This document shows, one piece after another, positions 8,986 to 16,830 of a DNA stretch of 64,000 bases. Numbering within the stretch: the first letter of the stretch is position 1; each line of letters begins with the position of its first letter. The position numbers were made by a program, and so were the translations under genes. Origin of the DNA: Caldithrix sp. (GTDB lineage: Bacteria > Zhuqueibacterota > Zhuqueibacteria > Thermofontimicrobiales > Sulfurfontimicrobiaceae); the NCBI GenBank assembly GCA_020722815.1, contig DYKB01000021.1, positions 1 through 64,000 on the forward strand, written 5' to 3'. The notes below the pieces were generated by a model, which saw only the letters and a list, made by a program, of their open reading frames with translations, searched no databases and had not been told where the DNA came from.

Positions 8986-9323
8986 AAAATAACTCCTTAC
9001 TTTTTTAAAATAATACTGTTTATTAATTTAGTTTAAAAAAAAGCTAATGTCAGAATTTTATCAGGGATAAAGGTTTATTAATGATTCTTTTCGCGACTGA
9101 AATTAGTATCCCATCAATATTTATTGGTAAAGGACAATGTACGACAATTATAATGTGATAAATCATCAGGCGTAAAGCGTAATGCGTGAAACGTAAATTT
9201 CTATTTCTCAATATAACCAAGATAATAGATTACGGATTACGCATTACGTTTTACGCTTTACTTAAAATTTTTCAATAATAACGTGCTCCAGTTTTGCCCT
9301 GACTTATTGAGGCGATACTGAAA
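8986..9323. other. Intergenic stretch with inverted repeat
   Basis: Contains only the inverted repeat at 9171-9261 and the lost 3' part of the adjacent flavoprotein gene; the expected NAD-binding and dimerisation domains of that enzyme are not found here. Confidence 0.5.
9171..9261. repeat. Imperfect inverted repeat (GCGTAAAGCGTAATGCG type)
   Basis: The left arm, CGTAAAGCGTAATGCG (9171-9186), and the right arm, CGCATTACGTTTTACGCTTTAC (ending 9261), are imperfect reverse complements about 50 bases apart. The element sits just past the premature end of the flavoprotein gene and may mark the site of the deletion or insertion that truncated it. Confidence 0.5.
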
Positions 9324-9692
9324 TTAATTGTTTTTACCTTCTTTATTAGTACCGGTAATCGGCGGCACAACCGGTGTAGAACCAACCGCCAAAACCAACT
9401 TATCGTAGGCGATCTTCCGTCCACTCTTCAATTCAAGTATTTTATCAGCTTTTTTCAGCACTTCATCAATTATTAAATCACCACCATTGCTCTGTACCAA
9501 TGGGTCTGGTAAAATATCATCATCGACACCACTTAAAGATGTCAGTGAATACGGAATACCGCATGGAATGAGGGCAATTTGATCTTTCCGGATGACCGCG
9601 ATTTTTTTGGCGGGATAGGTGTTATGGGCTGAAATTGCACAGGCAACACCTGCTGGCCCTCCGCCGATAACAACAATGTCATAGTTTTCCAT
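9324..9692 (-). pseudogene. Truncated FAD-dependent NADH oxidase/CoA-disulfide reductase-like gene
   Basis: Only the N-terminal FAD part of a pyridine-nucleotide disulfide oxidoreductase-like enzyme remains: 122 residues against about 450 for the family. The dinucleotide motif VVIGGGPAGVACA is at the N-terminus, and ALIPCGIPYSL carries the redox-active Cys of the NADH oxidase/CoA-disulfide reductase group. The second FAD motif LVLAVGSTP is also present, then the frame ends after GTNKEGKNN where the NAD domain should begin. No continuation is visible in other frames downstream. It is probably non-functional; a free-standing FAD domain is less likely. Confidence 0.75.
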
Positions 9693-9717
9693 TTTTATTT
9701 TCTTTTATTGTAGCTGT

Positions 9718-10659
9718 TTATTTTTGATTTATTTTAAAAAATACCCCTCGTTCCAAAGTTTCAGGGTAAATTAAATCACGACGTAATAATGTTTCAATGT
9801 ATTTATTGATTTCATTCGGATGCAACCCCAACGTGGTCGATAAATCATCAACTGTACAGGGTCTGCGCCGGATGGTTTGTAAAATGCTGCTTTCTATATC
9901 GGCATTAAAGCTGGCAACATTTTCCCGTTTTTGAAAATTAGCGATAATTTCAGTGTTTCGATTCAATTTTTGAGCGATCATTTCCAATGTATCTCTAGTA
10001 GCGGCTTTCACCCAGGAAACTGTCCCGGGTCGATCCAAGGTGTTAAGCTGTACACGATCTGGATTAATTTGTTCAATTGCATTATTAAGTCGGTTGATTT
10101 CATCATCGGTATCATTTAATCCCGGAACAATAAACACCTCCAGCCAAAATTGCCCGGTGTAATTTTTACGTAATTCTCTAAGTCCTTTTATGACGCTGTC
10201 AAGTTTTAACTGATGAAAGGGTCGATTTATTTTTTTAAAAATGAGATCAGAAGCCGCGTCAAGTGATGGTAAAATCAAATCGATTTTTTGAACTTCCTGT
10301 ATAAGTTCGGGTTGAAAAAAAAGGGTACCATTGGTCAGTAAAGCAATTTTATAAGCAGGAAAATTTTCCTTTAAAAACATCGTTATCTCTCCAATGCCAG
10401 CATGCAGCGTTGGCTCCCCTGAACCTGAAAAAGTAATATAATCTAATTGGGGCGTTGGCGATAAAAACGTTTTCAATTCAGCGAGTACCATTTCCGTTGG
10501 CACATACGCTTTCCGCTCAATAGTCAAATTAGTTGTTTTTCCACATTCACAGTAAATACAATTGAGGGAGCAGGTTTTTGGGGGGATCAAATCAACACCT
10601 AATGAAATACCCAGGCGTCGGGAGGGGACAGGTCCAAAAAGATATTTATATTGCGGCAT
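9718..10659 (-). CDS. Radical SAM protein with C-terminal winged helix (COG0731-like)
   Basis: A 313-residue radical SAM enzyme. The cluster motif CxxxCxxC is C30-C34-C37 (CSLNCIYC), preceded by FGPVPSRRLGISLGVD, the signature of the COG0731 group related to the wyosine enzyme TYW1. The SAM-binding strand SGSGEPTLH follows at about 98-106. Residues about 245-313 look like a winged helix (SSILQTIRRRPCTVDDLSTTL), which is unusual in an enzyme and may bind nucleic acid or a partner. Substrate unknown. It lies 25 bases upstream of the truncated flavoprotein on the same strand. Confidence 0.85.
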   Translation of the reverse strand: MPQYKYLFGPVPSRRLGISLGVDLIPPKTCSLNCIYCECGKTTNLTIERKAYVPTEMVLAELKTFLSPTPQLDYITFSGSGEPTLHAGIGEITMFLKENFPAYKIALLTNGTLFFQPELIQEVQKIDLILPSLDAASDLIFKKINRPFHQLKLDSVIKGLRELRKNYTGQFWLEVFIVPGLNDTDDEINRLNNAIEQINPDRVQLNTLDRPGTVSWVKAATRDTLEMIAQKLNRNTEIIANFQKRENVASFNADIESSILQTIRRRPCTVDDLSTTLGLHPNEINKYIETLLRRDLIYPETLERGVFFKINQK

Positions 10660-11162
10660 AATTTTACCTTTTATATAATTTTTTATACTTAGATTTCATT
10701 AATAAAAGATTAGTTGAGAATTTTATGAATGAATATAAATTGATTATATTAGATATCAATTACTCAACTTTATTGTAATTAACCAATTATAACACAAATA
10801 GCAAAATTGAAAAGCTATTCCTTAAATAGTTGATATTCCGCAATCACATTTAATCTGAAAAATTCCTGGCCACGAAGGCACAGAAAAAAATAAAGATTTT
10901 CTGATTCGATATTTAATACTATAATTTTAAATCACTTATCGCATTAACTCGCTGATGAAAATTTGACTTATTTTTTCCAACTTTAAAAAGGAAGCAAAAT
11001 CAAACTAAAATATATTATAATCCATAAAGTGTTGTTTTCTTTATGCTTTGATGTCTTCATGGCAAAATTTATGAATAATCCAGGTTCAAAAGGGAATTTT
11101 TTGGCCATGCAATTTTAACTGCTATTGGTGCGTTTAATGCCAATAAAGATTTTTAATGAATT
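10660..11162. other. Non-coding stretch with repeat C copy 1
   Basis: AT-rich and without a supported gene. Holds repeat C copy 1 (10868-11086). Confidence 0.5.
10868..11086. repeat. Degenerate dispersed repeat C, copy 1
   Basis: The left part, GGCCACGAAGGCACAG (10868-10883), pairs loosely with ATGTCTTCATGGC (11051-11063), and the element ends with TGAATAATCCAGGTT (11072-11086). The same ending is found in the copy at 14262-14423. It resembles the CCACGAAG...CTTCGTGG repeats known between genes in many bacteria. Confidence 0.45.
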
Positions 11163-11295
11163 ATGAAATTTTCTAGTCATTATACCAAATTCTAGACCCT
11201 TACTCACGGCTGAAAGTTGAAGTAAGATGACAATTTTATATGACCCCTTGTTCATATTCATCATGGTGGAGATGAAATGGTTTAGTCCCTGGCAT
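11163..11295 (-). pseudogene. Decayed SAM-dependent methyltransferase fragment
   Basis: On the minus strand from ATG 11295 the frame reads MPGTKPFHLHHDEYEQGVI and stops. About 60 bases on, another frame reads VSKGLEFGIMTRKFH, which resembles motif I of class I methyltransferases (KGLEIGVGTGKFA). The first part resembles the usual N-terminus (KPFDxHAxEYExWF). Two pieces in the right order and spacing, in different frames, suggest a dead methyltransferase gene with the C-terminal two thirds lost. Similarity is by eye and modest. Confidence 0.4.
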
Positions 11296-11312
11296 AGAAA
11301 TTATTCCTTAAT

Positions 11313-11390
11313 TGGAAAATAATAGAACGTGGCGCGTATTTATAAAGAAACAGGAATACCTGAAAAACGCTCCACGTTCTTTATTTCCCA
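11313..11390. repeat. Imperfect stem-loop flanking the DUF5320 gene
   Basis: TGGAAAATAATAGAACGTGG (11313-11332) pairs with CCACGTTCTTTATTTCCCA (11372-11390) apart from a two-base bulge and one mismatch, enclosing about 39 bases. It lies about 55 bases beyond the stop of the minus-strand DUF5320 gene and could act as a 3' structure for that transcript. Confidence 0.45.
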
Positions 11391-11444
11391 GTTTGAACAT
11401 AACTTTTCAGTTATTTAGAAAATTAGCCAACTAACTGAAAAAAA

Positions 11445-11813
11445 TTACTTTTTGGCACTGTCTTCCAATTCTGAAATTCGTTTCTGAATTTCATTCATTG
11501 AGGTCGTCAGGTATTCTGCCTGATCTTTCAGATAGGCCAACTCTTGTTCCGGAGAGATAGGCGTATACGCTCCTGCAACTGGCATCGATACATAAGGTGC
11601 CCGGCGTGCCCAGAACGGCAAGCCCGTCGCATAAAACCAGTTTCGATGCCCTCGACCTCGGCCAAAGAAGCCTCTGCCGCCTCCCCAGAAGCCAAAGCCG
11701 CGGCCTGCAATGGAATTCGTATAACCCGGAACACCATAGCCGGCGCAATAGCCGGCTGCCCGGCCTGTCATCGGCCCCATCCCCATCGGTCCGGTTCCAT
11801 CACCTGCTGGCAT
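11445..11813 (-). CDS. DUF5320-family Gly/Arg-rich protein
   Basis: A 122-residue protein with the DUF5320 hallmark N-terminus PAGDGTGPMGMGPMTGR and an adjacent AGYCAGYG cysteine. A glycine, arginine and aromatic-rich middle follows (GFGFWGGGRGFFGRGRGHR), then a C-terminal coiled coil (about 88-122, YLKDQAEYL and MNEIQKRISELE). Such proteins are common in anaerobes beside NifX-like and CGGC genes, and their function is unknown. ATG 11813 is preferred to the upstream GTG because AGGAGG (11822-11827 on the plus strand as CCTCCT) sits eight bases before it and overlaps the GTG. It is the last gene of a run with the CGGC protein and the flavoenzyme. Confidence 0.85.
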   Translation of the reverse strand: MPAGDGTGPMGMGPMTGRAAGYCAGYGVPGYTNSIAGRGFGFWGGGRGFFGRGRGHRNWFYATGLPFWARRAPYVSMPVAGAYTPISPEQELAYLKDQAEYLTTSMNEIQKRISELEDSAKK

Positions 11814-11900
11814 ATTTTTCACCTCCTTTCAAGATTCTTACAATTTATTTCATCGATTATTTTAATCATTTAAAATTTCCCGCGAGTTACTTCTCAGGTT

Positions 11901-12347
11901 TTAATCATAAGCCAATCTGGTTTTCTCGTCTGCTAATGTTGGCTGAATCAATTTTTGCCATTCAGAAGATTCCCAGGTTTTCAACTTTGAATGAATATTT
12001 AGATATTTTTGTGGAATTGGGTGTGTTCCCACCACCACTTTGATATGATAACGAGTTTCAATAAAGTCACGAAAATGCACCAGATACGGACAGGGGGGAT
12101 AGCCGACCACCAGGCCAGTCGCCAAATGAATAACTTCTGCTCCATTTTTAATCATTTCTTCAGGTGCATATTCCACATTGCCGCCAGGACACCCGTTGCA
12201 GGTGGTGTAGCCGACTAATTCGACCTCCTGATCTTTATAGATGCTGAATGCCCCCTCACGATTTTTTAATGAACGAAAACATTTGCCACCAGCGCAGGTG
12301 CGATAGCGATCACAAATAATGATGCCAATTTTAATTTTATCCTTCAT
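11901..12347 (-). CDS. CGGC-domain metal-binding protein
   Basis: A 148-residue protein of the CGGC family, thought to bind a metal or cluster through conserved cysteines. Visible are CDRYRTCAGGKCF near the N-terminus, TTCNGCPGGN (the family signature) in the middle, and YPPCPY. Function is unknown; the family occurs in anaerobes and methanogens in redox or metal contexts. GGAGGATC precedes the start. It lies 30 bases after the flavoenzyme and 87 bases before the DUF5320 gene, so the three are probably co-transcribed. Confidence 0.88.
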   Translation of the reverse strand: MKDKIKIGIIICDRYRTCAGGKCFRSLKNREGAFSIYKDQEVELVGYTTCNGCPGGNVEYAPEEMIKNGAEVIHLATGLVVGYPPCPYLVHFRDFIETRYHIKVVVGTHPIPQKYLNIHSKLKTWESSEWQKLIQPTLADEKTRLAYD

Positions 12348-12377
12348 CGACGATCCTCCAATTTTTCCAAAAATGAC

Positions 12378-14237
12378 TTATAGCTGATGTGCCAATTTAT
12401 AGCCACTTTCAATTGCATCTTTAGCTTTTGCAACCTGTCTGGCATCACCAATAACATGTACCGGAATTTTATCTTTTAATTTTGACTCTAAAGGATTATA
12501 ACTTTTCATACCAGTTGCCACAATAATCCTGTCAATATTGTCAAGAACGGTTTGTTTTTCATTTTTTATGTACACCTTACTGCCATCAATTTCAGTCACA
12601 GCACAATTAGTGTAAATGGTAACATTTTTAGCCTGTAATTTTTTCATGGTCAGCGTTTTTTCAATCATTTCCATGCCACGCGCCATTTCGGCCAGCATCT
12701 CGACGATAATAACTTGATTATTTTTTTCAACCAGCTTGCTCGCCACCTCGATCCCAATCAGGCCACCGCCAATAATCAGGACCGTTTCATTTTCCGGCAA
12801 ATATTCATCTTTCAGGAATTCAGTCCAATAGTATTTACCAAGGCCCTTGATTGGCGGAACCATCGGTATTGCACCGGTCGCTAAAATGACGCCGTCGTAA
12901 TCCCTGCCCAGCAAATCCGTTTCGCTGGCCTCCTGATAAATCACATTCACAGCTTTCTTTTGAATTTGCCGTTCATAATACTGGATGATTTTTTTCAAAT
13001 TCTGTTTTTGCGGTGGCAGATATGCCAGGTTAAATTGTCCTCCCAACCGGTCTTTTTCATAGAGATCCACACGATGGCCGCGATCTTTAAGCGTGATGGC
13101 GGCTTCAAGTCCGGCCAGGCCACCGCCCACAACAGCATATTTTCTCTTTTCTTCAGCTTCCTTAGCCTCTTCATAATTGTTACCAACCAGTGGATTGACA
13201 ACGCATTGCAGCCCCTGCCCTGCCCGAACACCGCCTAAGCATCCTTCTGCACACGCCAGACAGGGTCTGATTTCTCCTTTGATTTCACCAAGATATTTCC
13301 CCACAAAATCAGGGTCAGCAACCAAGGCTCTGCCAACCGCGATATAATCGGAAATATTTTCCTTCTGTATTTTTTCAATATCGTTTATTTCATTTATCTG
13401 CCCCACCGCAATGACAGGAATGTTTACCTTTGCTTTGATTTGCTTTGCCATTTCCCAGGTTTTACCTTTAGGAACAAACATGTGTTGAAAAAACCAGGGC
13501 GGCGTGGAACAGACGGTACCAGCGGAGACGTGAATCGCAGCAGCGCCAGCCTGGTCTAATAGATGGGCAAATTCCAACATTTCGGGCAATTTAATGCCGT
13601 TAGGTATCATTTCATCACCGCTTATCCTGACAATAACAGGCAAACGAACAGCCTGCTTAACTGCCCAAAATAGTTGCAGCGCAAATCGCACCCTGTGTTC
13701 AAAAGATCCGCCGTATTCGCCATCGCCGTCATTAACAAAAGGGGACAGAAATTGGGCGGCGAGATAGCCGTGTCCAAACTGCAATTCGATCATGTCGAAA
13801 TCTGCTTGTTGCGCCCTGATGGCAGCCTGTTTAAACAAATCAAAAACCTTTTCGATATCTTCTTTGGTCATTCGTTTCGGTGTAGCGCCGCCATTTTCGC
13901 ATGGTTTATCGGTTGAAGATACAAAATAATTGCCTGGTATTTTGGGATTTGCCATTCGCCCTGGATGATTAAGATGCGCAATGGCTTTGGTATCTGTCTG
14001 ATGAAACAGCGCCGTAAGCTTTTTGAGTCCATCGATTTTATCATCGTTATCAATTCCCATCTGGGTGGGCAACTCCCGCAAGCCTTTGTCTAAATACAAA
14101 GGCTCGGGAATAATAGCACCCAAATATTTCGCCCGCCGTTCATAAAAAGCAAGATGTTTTTCGGTGACCATGCCACTACCATTGCTATAACCCGTTTTAA
14201 TGGGTGCAAAAATGAATTGGTTTTTTAAAGGCAACAT
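12378..14237 (-). CDS. 2,4-dienoyl-CoA reductase-like NADH:flavin oxidoreductase (OYE + Fe-S + FAD)
   Basis: A 619-residue modular flavoenzyme. The N-terminal Old Yellow Enzyme TIM barrel (about 1-320, FMN) is followed by a [4Fe-4S] motif at about 325-345 (CLACAEGCLGG and a Cys in GLQCVVNP). The C-terminal half has FAD and NAD(P) dinucleotide folds (VVGGGLAGLEAAITL and LIIGGGLIGIEVASKL). This is the architecture of FadH and of trimethylamine dehydrogenase-like enzymes, in which electrons move from NAD(P)H via FAD and Fe-S to FMN. It probably reduces an enoyl compound; the substrate is not given by the sequence. GGAG precedes ATG 14237. Confidence 0.9.
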   Translation of the reverse strand: MLPLKNQFIFAPIKTGYSNGSGMVTEKHLAFYERRAKYLGAIIPEPLYLDKGLRELPTQMGIDNDDKIDGLKKLTALFHQTDTKAIAHLNHPGRMANPKIPGNYFVSSTDKPCENGGATPKRMTKEDIEKVFDLFKQAAIRAQQADFDMIELQFGHGYLAAQFLSPFVNDGDGEYGGSFEHRVRFALQLFWAVKQAVRLPVIVRISGDEMIPNGIKLPEMLEFAHLLDQAGAAAIHVSAGTVCSTPPWFFQHMFVPKGKTWEMAKQIKAKVNIPVIAVGQINEINDIEKIQKENISDYIAVGRALVADPDFVGKYLGEIKGEIRPCLACAEGCLGGVRAGQGLQCVVNPLVGNNYEEAKEAEEKRKYAVVGGGLAGLEAAITLKDRGHRVDLYEKDRLGGQFNLAYLPPQKQNLKKIIQYYERQIQKKAVNVIYQEASETDLLGRDYDGVILATGAIPMVPPIKGLGKYYWTEFLKDEYLPENETVLIIGGGLIGIEVASKLVEKNNQVIIVEMLAEMARGMEMIEKTLTMKKLQAKNVTIYTNCAVTEIDGSKVYIKNEKQTVLDNIDRIIVATGMKSYNPLESKLKDKIPVHVIGDARQVAKAKDAIESGYKLAHQL

Positions 14238-14261
14238 TTTAATTTCTCCTGTTAATTTTAG

Positions 14262-14423
14262 CCTGAATTATTCACCACGCGACGACGCAACGCGTTGACG
14301 CATTTAGGTTTCCGTATTTATTTGGAACTTAAATGTAAAACCGAATTTTGCAATGCAATTTTTATAACTTCAACTTTCTTTGCGTCCTGGCGGCTTTACG
14401 TGCGAATTCATGAATAATCCAGG
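14262..14423. repeat. MITE-like dispersed repeat C, copy 2
   Basis: The termini CCTGAATTATTCA (14262-14274) and TGAATAATCCAGG (14411-14423) are inverted repeats with one mismatch in 13. The interior has GCGACGACGCAACGCG and TTTGCGTCCTGGCGGC. The ending is shared with 11072-11086. The element fills the gap between groES and the flavoenzyme gene. Confidence 0.6.
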
Positions 14424-14499
14424 TTAGAGAGATTTTCGATTATTTTTAACCTTATGAAAACTGATATCGCTTCATCAAACGCCTTAATTTTTATAAATT

Positions 14500-14784
14500 T
14501 TATTCAGGAATTTCATCGACAGTTTCATATTTTGCCAGCAGATCATCTGCGGTAATAATCATATAATCTGCTCCTTCTACTTTTATTTTTGTGCCCGCAA
14601 ATTCTTTATAAATTACACGATCACCAACAACAACTTCATTCGTTGCATCTTTTGCTATGGCAATGATCTCTGCCTCATTGAGCTTTTCTCTGGCAGTATC
14701 AGGAATATATAAGCCGCCAGGTGTTATCTCCTGACCGCCTATCGGTTTTACTAAAATGTGTCCGTTAATGGGTATTAAGTTCAT
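14500..14784 (-). CDS. groS: Co-chaperonin GroES (Hsp10)
   Basis: A 94-residue chaperonin-10 fold protein that caps GroEL during protein folding. It has the N-terminal PINGHILVKPI strand, the GGLYIPDTAREKLNEAEIIAI mobile-loop region and the GDRVIYKEFAGTKIKV core. Length is normal. No groEL is adjacent, and the downstream neighbour is the flavoenzyme beyond repeat C. Its mobile loop (EITPGGLYIP) lacks the usual TxxGI(V/L)LP spelling, so it may be a divergent paralogue. GAGGTG lies before the start. A broken glutaredoxin gene ends just upstream on the same strand. Confidence 0.88.
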   Translation of the reverse strand: MNLIPINGHILVKPIGGQEITPGGLYIPDTAREKLNEAEIIAIAKDATNEVVVGDRVIYKEFAGTKIKVEGADYMIITADDLLAKYETVDEIPE

Positions 14785-14799
14785 AATATCACCTCTTCA

Positions 14800-15042
14800 T
14801 TACGTTAAAAGAAATTTATAGAGTTCAACCTGGTTAAAACCGATTATTAAATGTCCATTAATATCAATCTGCGGCATAGCCATCTGCCCACTGCGTCTGA
14901 CTAAATTTTCGGCAGCCGGTTATTGGTCGCGGGATACGTCGATATCGCTAAAAGGAATCCCTCGTCGTCGCAAGTATGCCTTTGCCGCCGCACACACAAG
15001 ACAATCTGGTCCGCTATATACAATCACTCGGTGCGTAACTGG
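14800..15042 (-). pseudogene. Glutaredoxin/NrdH-like gene with in-frame TAA
   Basis: Translating the minus strand gives VIVYSGPDCLVCAAAKAYL, RRRGIPFSDIDVSRDQ, then TAA (14920-14922), then PAAENLVRRSGQMAMPQIDI and NGHLIIGFNQVELYKFLLT with a stop at 14800. This is a thioredoxin-fold glutaredoxin of normal length with active-site C-x2-C (CLVC), cis-Pro region (MPQIDI) and GF(N/D) motif, broken by one stop. No clear start codon is seen upstream of VIVYS either. It ends 15 bases before groES, so the pair was probably an operon. A sequencing error at the TAA cannot be excluded. Confidence 0.75.
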
Positions 15043-15144
15043 TTTTTTATCGGATTTAAAGCGTGAAAAATAAATTCCAGCAAAAATACAAGCATAAAAC
15101 TGAGCGTTTTAAGCACTTTCAATCTTTTGAATCACTTTACTTTT

Positions 15145-15384
15145 CTAAACTGCCACTACGATAGGAACATTTTTAGCCCCAAACAGTTTATGCCCTCCTT
15201 TTACTTTTACCAGATGAATACCATAAAAAAGCACCTCTTCATTTTCTTTGCCGAATTATCCAACTTCAGTCAGGGCACGCCGTGCATCAGAAAAAAAGTC
15301 AGCATAATCTACCAGAGCTAAAAAATCATTATATTTCTCTTGCACTTGATCCAAAGGCCTATCGTTTTTTATCCATTCAATCAT
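15145..15384 (-). pseudogene. Conserved-looking small protein gene with in-frame TAA
   Basis: From ATG 15384 the frame reads MIEWIKNDRPLDQVQEKYND, FLALVDYADFFSDARRALTEVG, then TAA (15256-15258), then FGKENEEVLFYGIHLVKVKGG and HKLFGAKNVPIVVAV to TAG (15145-15147). The composition and the uninterrupted frame on both sides of the stop indicate an 80-codon gene hit by one nonsense mutation. I do not recognise the family. Just upstream the sequence GCTTACCCCGATTA is repeated in tandem (about 15388-15419). Confidence 0.55.
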
Positions 15385-15496
15385 TGTGCTTACCCCGATT
15401 ATTATGCTTACCCCGATTAATGAACACGGAAGTGTCTAACTTTCAGACTGACATAACAAATCTATTAAAAAAACCTAATTTTATAATTATATATCA

Positions 15497-15898
15497 CTAA
15501 AATTCAGGTATAATATCAAAAGTCTCTCCATTTCGCCTTCTTGTGACATAATTAAGAATTTCTTGAAATGATTTGTGCAATATCATTATTATTTCATCAA
15601 TTTTATCAGCTTTTACTACTATAGGTTGGTATTTTGTTTTATTGGCAATTTGTACAAAATTAGGACTTCTCTGTCGGGCAATAAAAATATCTGAGTCTTT
15701 AACAATATCTGTTATTACTTTCATCTTTTCAGTTTTTGCATGTTCTAAATCTTTTCCAATATTAACTCTTTTCGCTACAAACTGATATTCTGAATTTTCG
15801 AAAAGATCATAAATATAAAAAAATTGCGTATCTCCCATGTGAGTTTTAGCAACACTTCTGCCATCATTCGATCCGATGCATAGTCTAATTTTTTCCAT
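15497..15898 (-). CDS. Divergent NifX/dinitrogenase cofactor-type protein
   Basis: A 133-residue protein of the NifB/NifX/NafY (PF02579) fold, which carries Fe-S or Fe-Mo cluster precursors in nitrogen fixers and has unknown roles elsewhere. The family pattern is visible in KIRLCIGSNDGRSVAKTHMG, FFYIYDLFE (the aromatic strand) and VKDSDIFIARQRSPNF. A C-terminal helical extension (about 105-133) follows. I prefer ATG 15898 (MEKIRL) to the ATG at 15910 because GAGGGA sits just before it. The dead ferredoxin gene upstream overlaps its start. Confidence 0.72.
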   Translation of the reverse strand: MEKIRLCIGSNDGRSVAKTHMGDTQFFYIYDLFENSEYQFVAKRVNIGKDLEHAKTEKMKVITDIVKDSDIFIARQRSPNFVQIANKTKYQPIVVKADKIDEIIMILHKSFQEILNYVTRRRNGETFDIIPEF

Positions 15899-16052
15899 AC
15901 TTTCCCTCATTATAAATTATAATAATACAGCAACGAATACACCCCTCAATATCTATTTCCGCTTCTTCATCGTTTATTGAGATTATGTTTACAGGACATC
16001 CCTCCTCGCAAATTCAGCAGCGATTACAATTTTTAACATTAAGCAAGGGCAT
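15885..16052 (-). pseudogene. Decayed [4Fe-4S] ferredoxin gene with in-frame TGA
   Basis: From ATG 16052 the frame reads MPLLNVKNCNRC, then TGA (16014-16016), then ICEEGCPVNIISINDEEAEI and DIEGCIRCCIIIIYNEGKYGKN. The CxxCxxCxxxCP pattern of a bacterial ferredoxin is intact if the TGA replaces the usual Gly of CGIC; GGA to TGA is one substitution. The second cluster site is also degraded: CIRC is followed by no CxxxCP. So the gene looks dead in two ways. It sits 12 bases after the sirtuin stop. Confidence 0.7.
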
Positions 16053-16064
16053 TCCATCAAGCCC

Positions 16065-16823
16065 TCAATTTGTTAAATAAATAGCCAATAAATTTCTCAT
16101 TATTTCCGTTGCTTTGCCGTTAAGGAAAATATCGGTAATACTGTCGGTATAATTTGATTTTTCAACGTTGATCTCGATAATTTTCGCATGATTCTTTTTG
16201 GCAATAATTGGAATCATGGATGCCGGTTGAACCTCACCCGTCGTTCCGATCAAGATAAAAACATCCGCTATTTCAGCCTCTTGCAGCGAACGGCTTTGCG
16301 CCAATTCAGGGATCGCTTCACCAAAAAAGACAAAATCGGGCTTCAATAGCCCAGAACAGCTCTCGCATTTCGGCGGCAAGTCGTTCAAAAATTTGGTGCT
16401 GGCTTGGTAACGTCGGCCACAATGGGTACAGGTTAAAGTTTGCGTGGTGCCGTGATATTCAATGACATTTTTGCTACCCGCCCGCTGATGCAAATTATCG
16501 ATATTTTGGGTGATGATCGCCTGTAACAGGCCGCGCTGCTCCAGTTGTGCCAGGGCATAGTGCGCTGCATTCGGTTCCGCTTGTGCAAAAGAGTCGTAAA
16601 AAATCTTTTTGATAAGCTGCCAGGATTCGTCAGGATGTTTAAAAAAATAGCCCAGATCCAAAAATATCGGATCGAACTTGCTCCACAAACCATTTTCGCC
16701 ACGGAAAGGTGGTATGCCGCTCTCGACAGAAATTCCGGCGCCAGTGAAGGCGGTTGTGTGCTTTGAGTCTTTGATTAATTCAGCCGCTTGCGTTAATTTG
16801 TTGTTAACTTCTTGAGATCGCAT
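16065..16823 (-). CDS. cobB: NAD-dependent protein deacylase (sirtuin, SIR2 family)
   Basis: A 252-residue class III sirtuin that removes acyl groups from lysines using NAD+. The NAD loop GAGISVESGIPPFRG (28-42), TQNIDNLHQRAG (105-116), catalytic His124 (EYHGT) and the zinc ligands C132, C135, C153 and C156 are all present, followed by IGTTGEVQPAS. The usual SGTS motif is changed to IGTTGEV. Length is normal. It lies in the minus-strand run with the ThrRS-editing protein and NifX-like genes, eight bases after the preceding gene. Lys-acyl preference cannot be read here. Confidence 0.93.
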   Translation of the reverse strand: MRSQEVNNKLTQAAELIKDSKHTTAFTGAGISVESGIPPFRGENGLWSKFDPIFLDLGYFFKHPDESWQLIKKIFYDSFAQAEPNAAHYALAQLEQRGLLQAIITQNIDNLHQRAGSKNVIEYHGTTQTLTCTHCGRRYQASTKFLNDLPPKCESCSGLLKPDFVFFGEAIPELAQSRSLQEAEIADVFILIGTTGEVQPASMIPIIAKKNHAKIIEINVEKSNYTDSITDIFLNGKATEIMRNLLAIYLTN

Positions 16824-16830
16824 TAATTTT

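Noticed and set aside
11528-11748. Extra minus- and plus-strand ORFs inside the DUF5320 gene.
   Set aside because: They are alternative frames of a GC-rich, Gly/Arg-rich gene with good signature and ribosome-binding site; the alternative translations have no family features.
15388-15419. Tandem GCTTACCCCGATTA duplication as a satellite or attachment site.
   Set aside because: Only two units of about 16 bases; a simple slippage duplication is enough.
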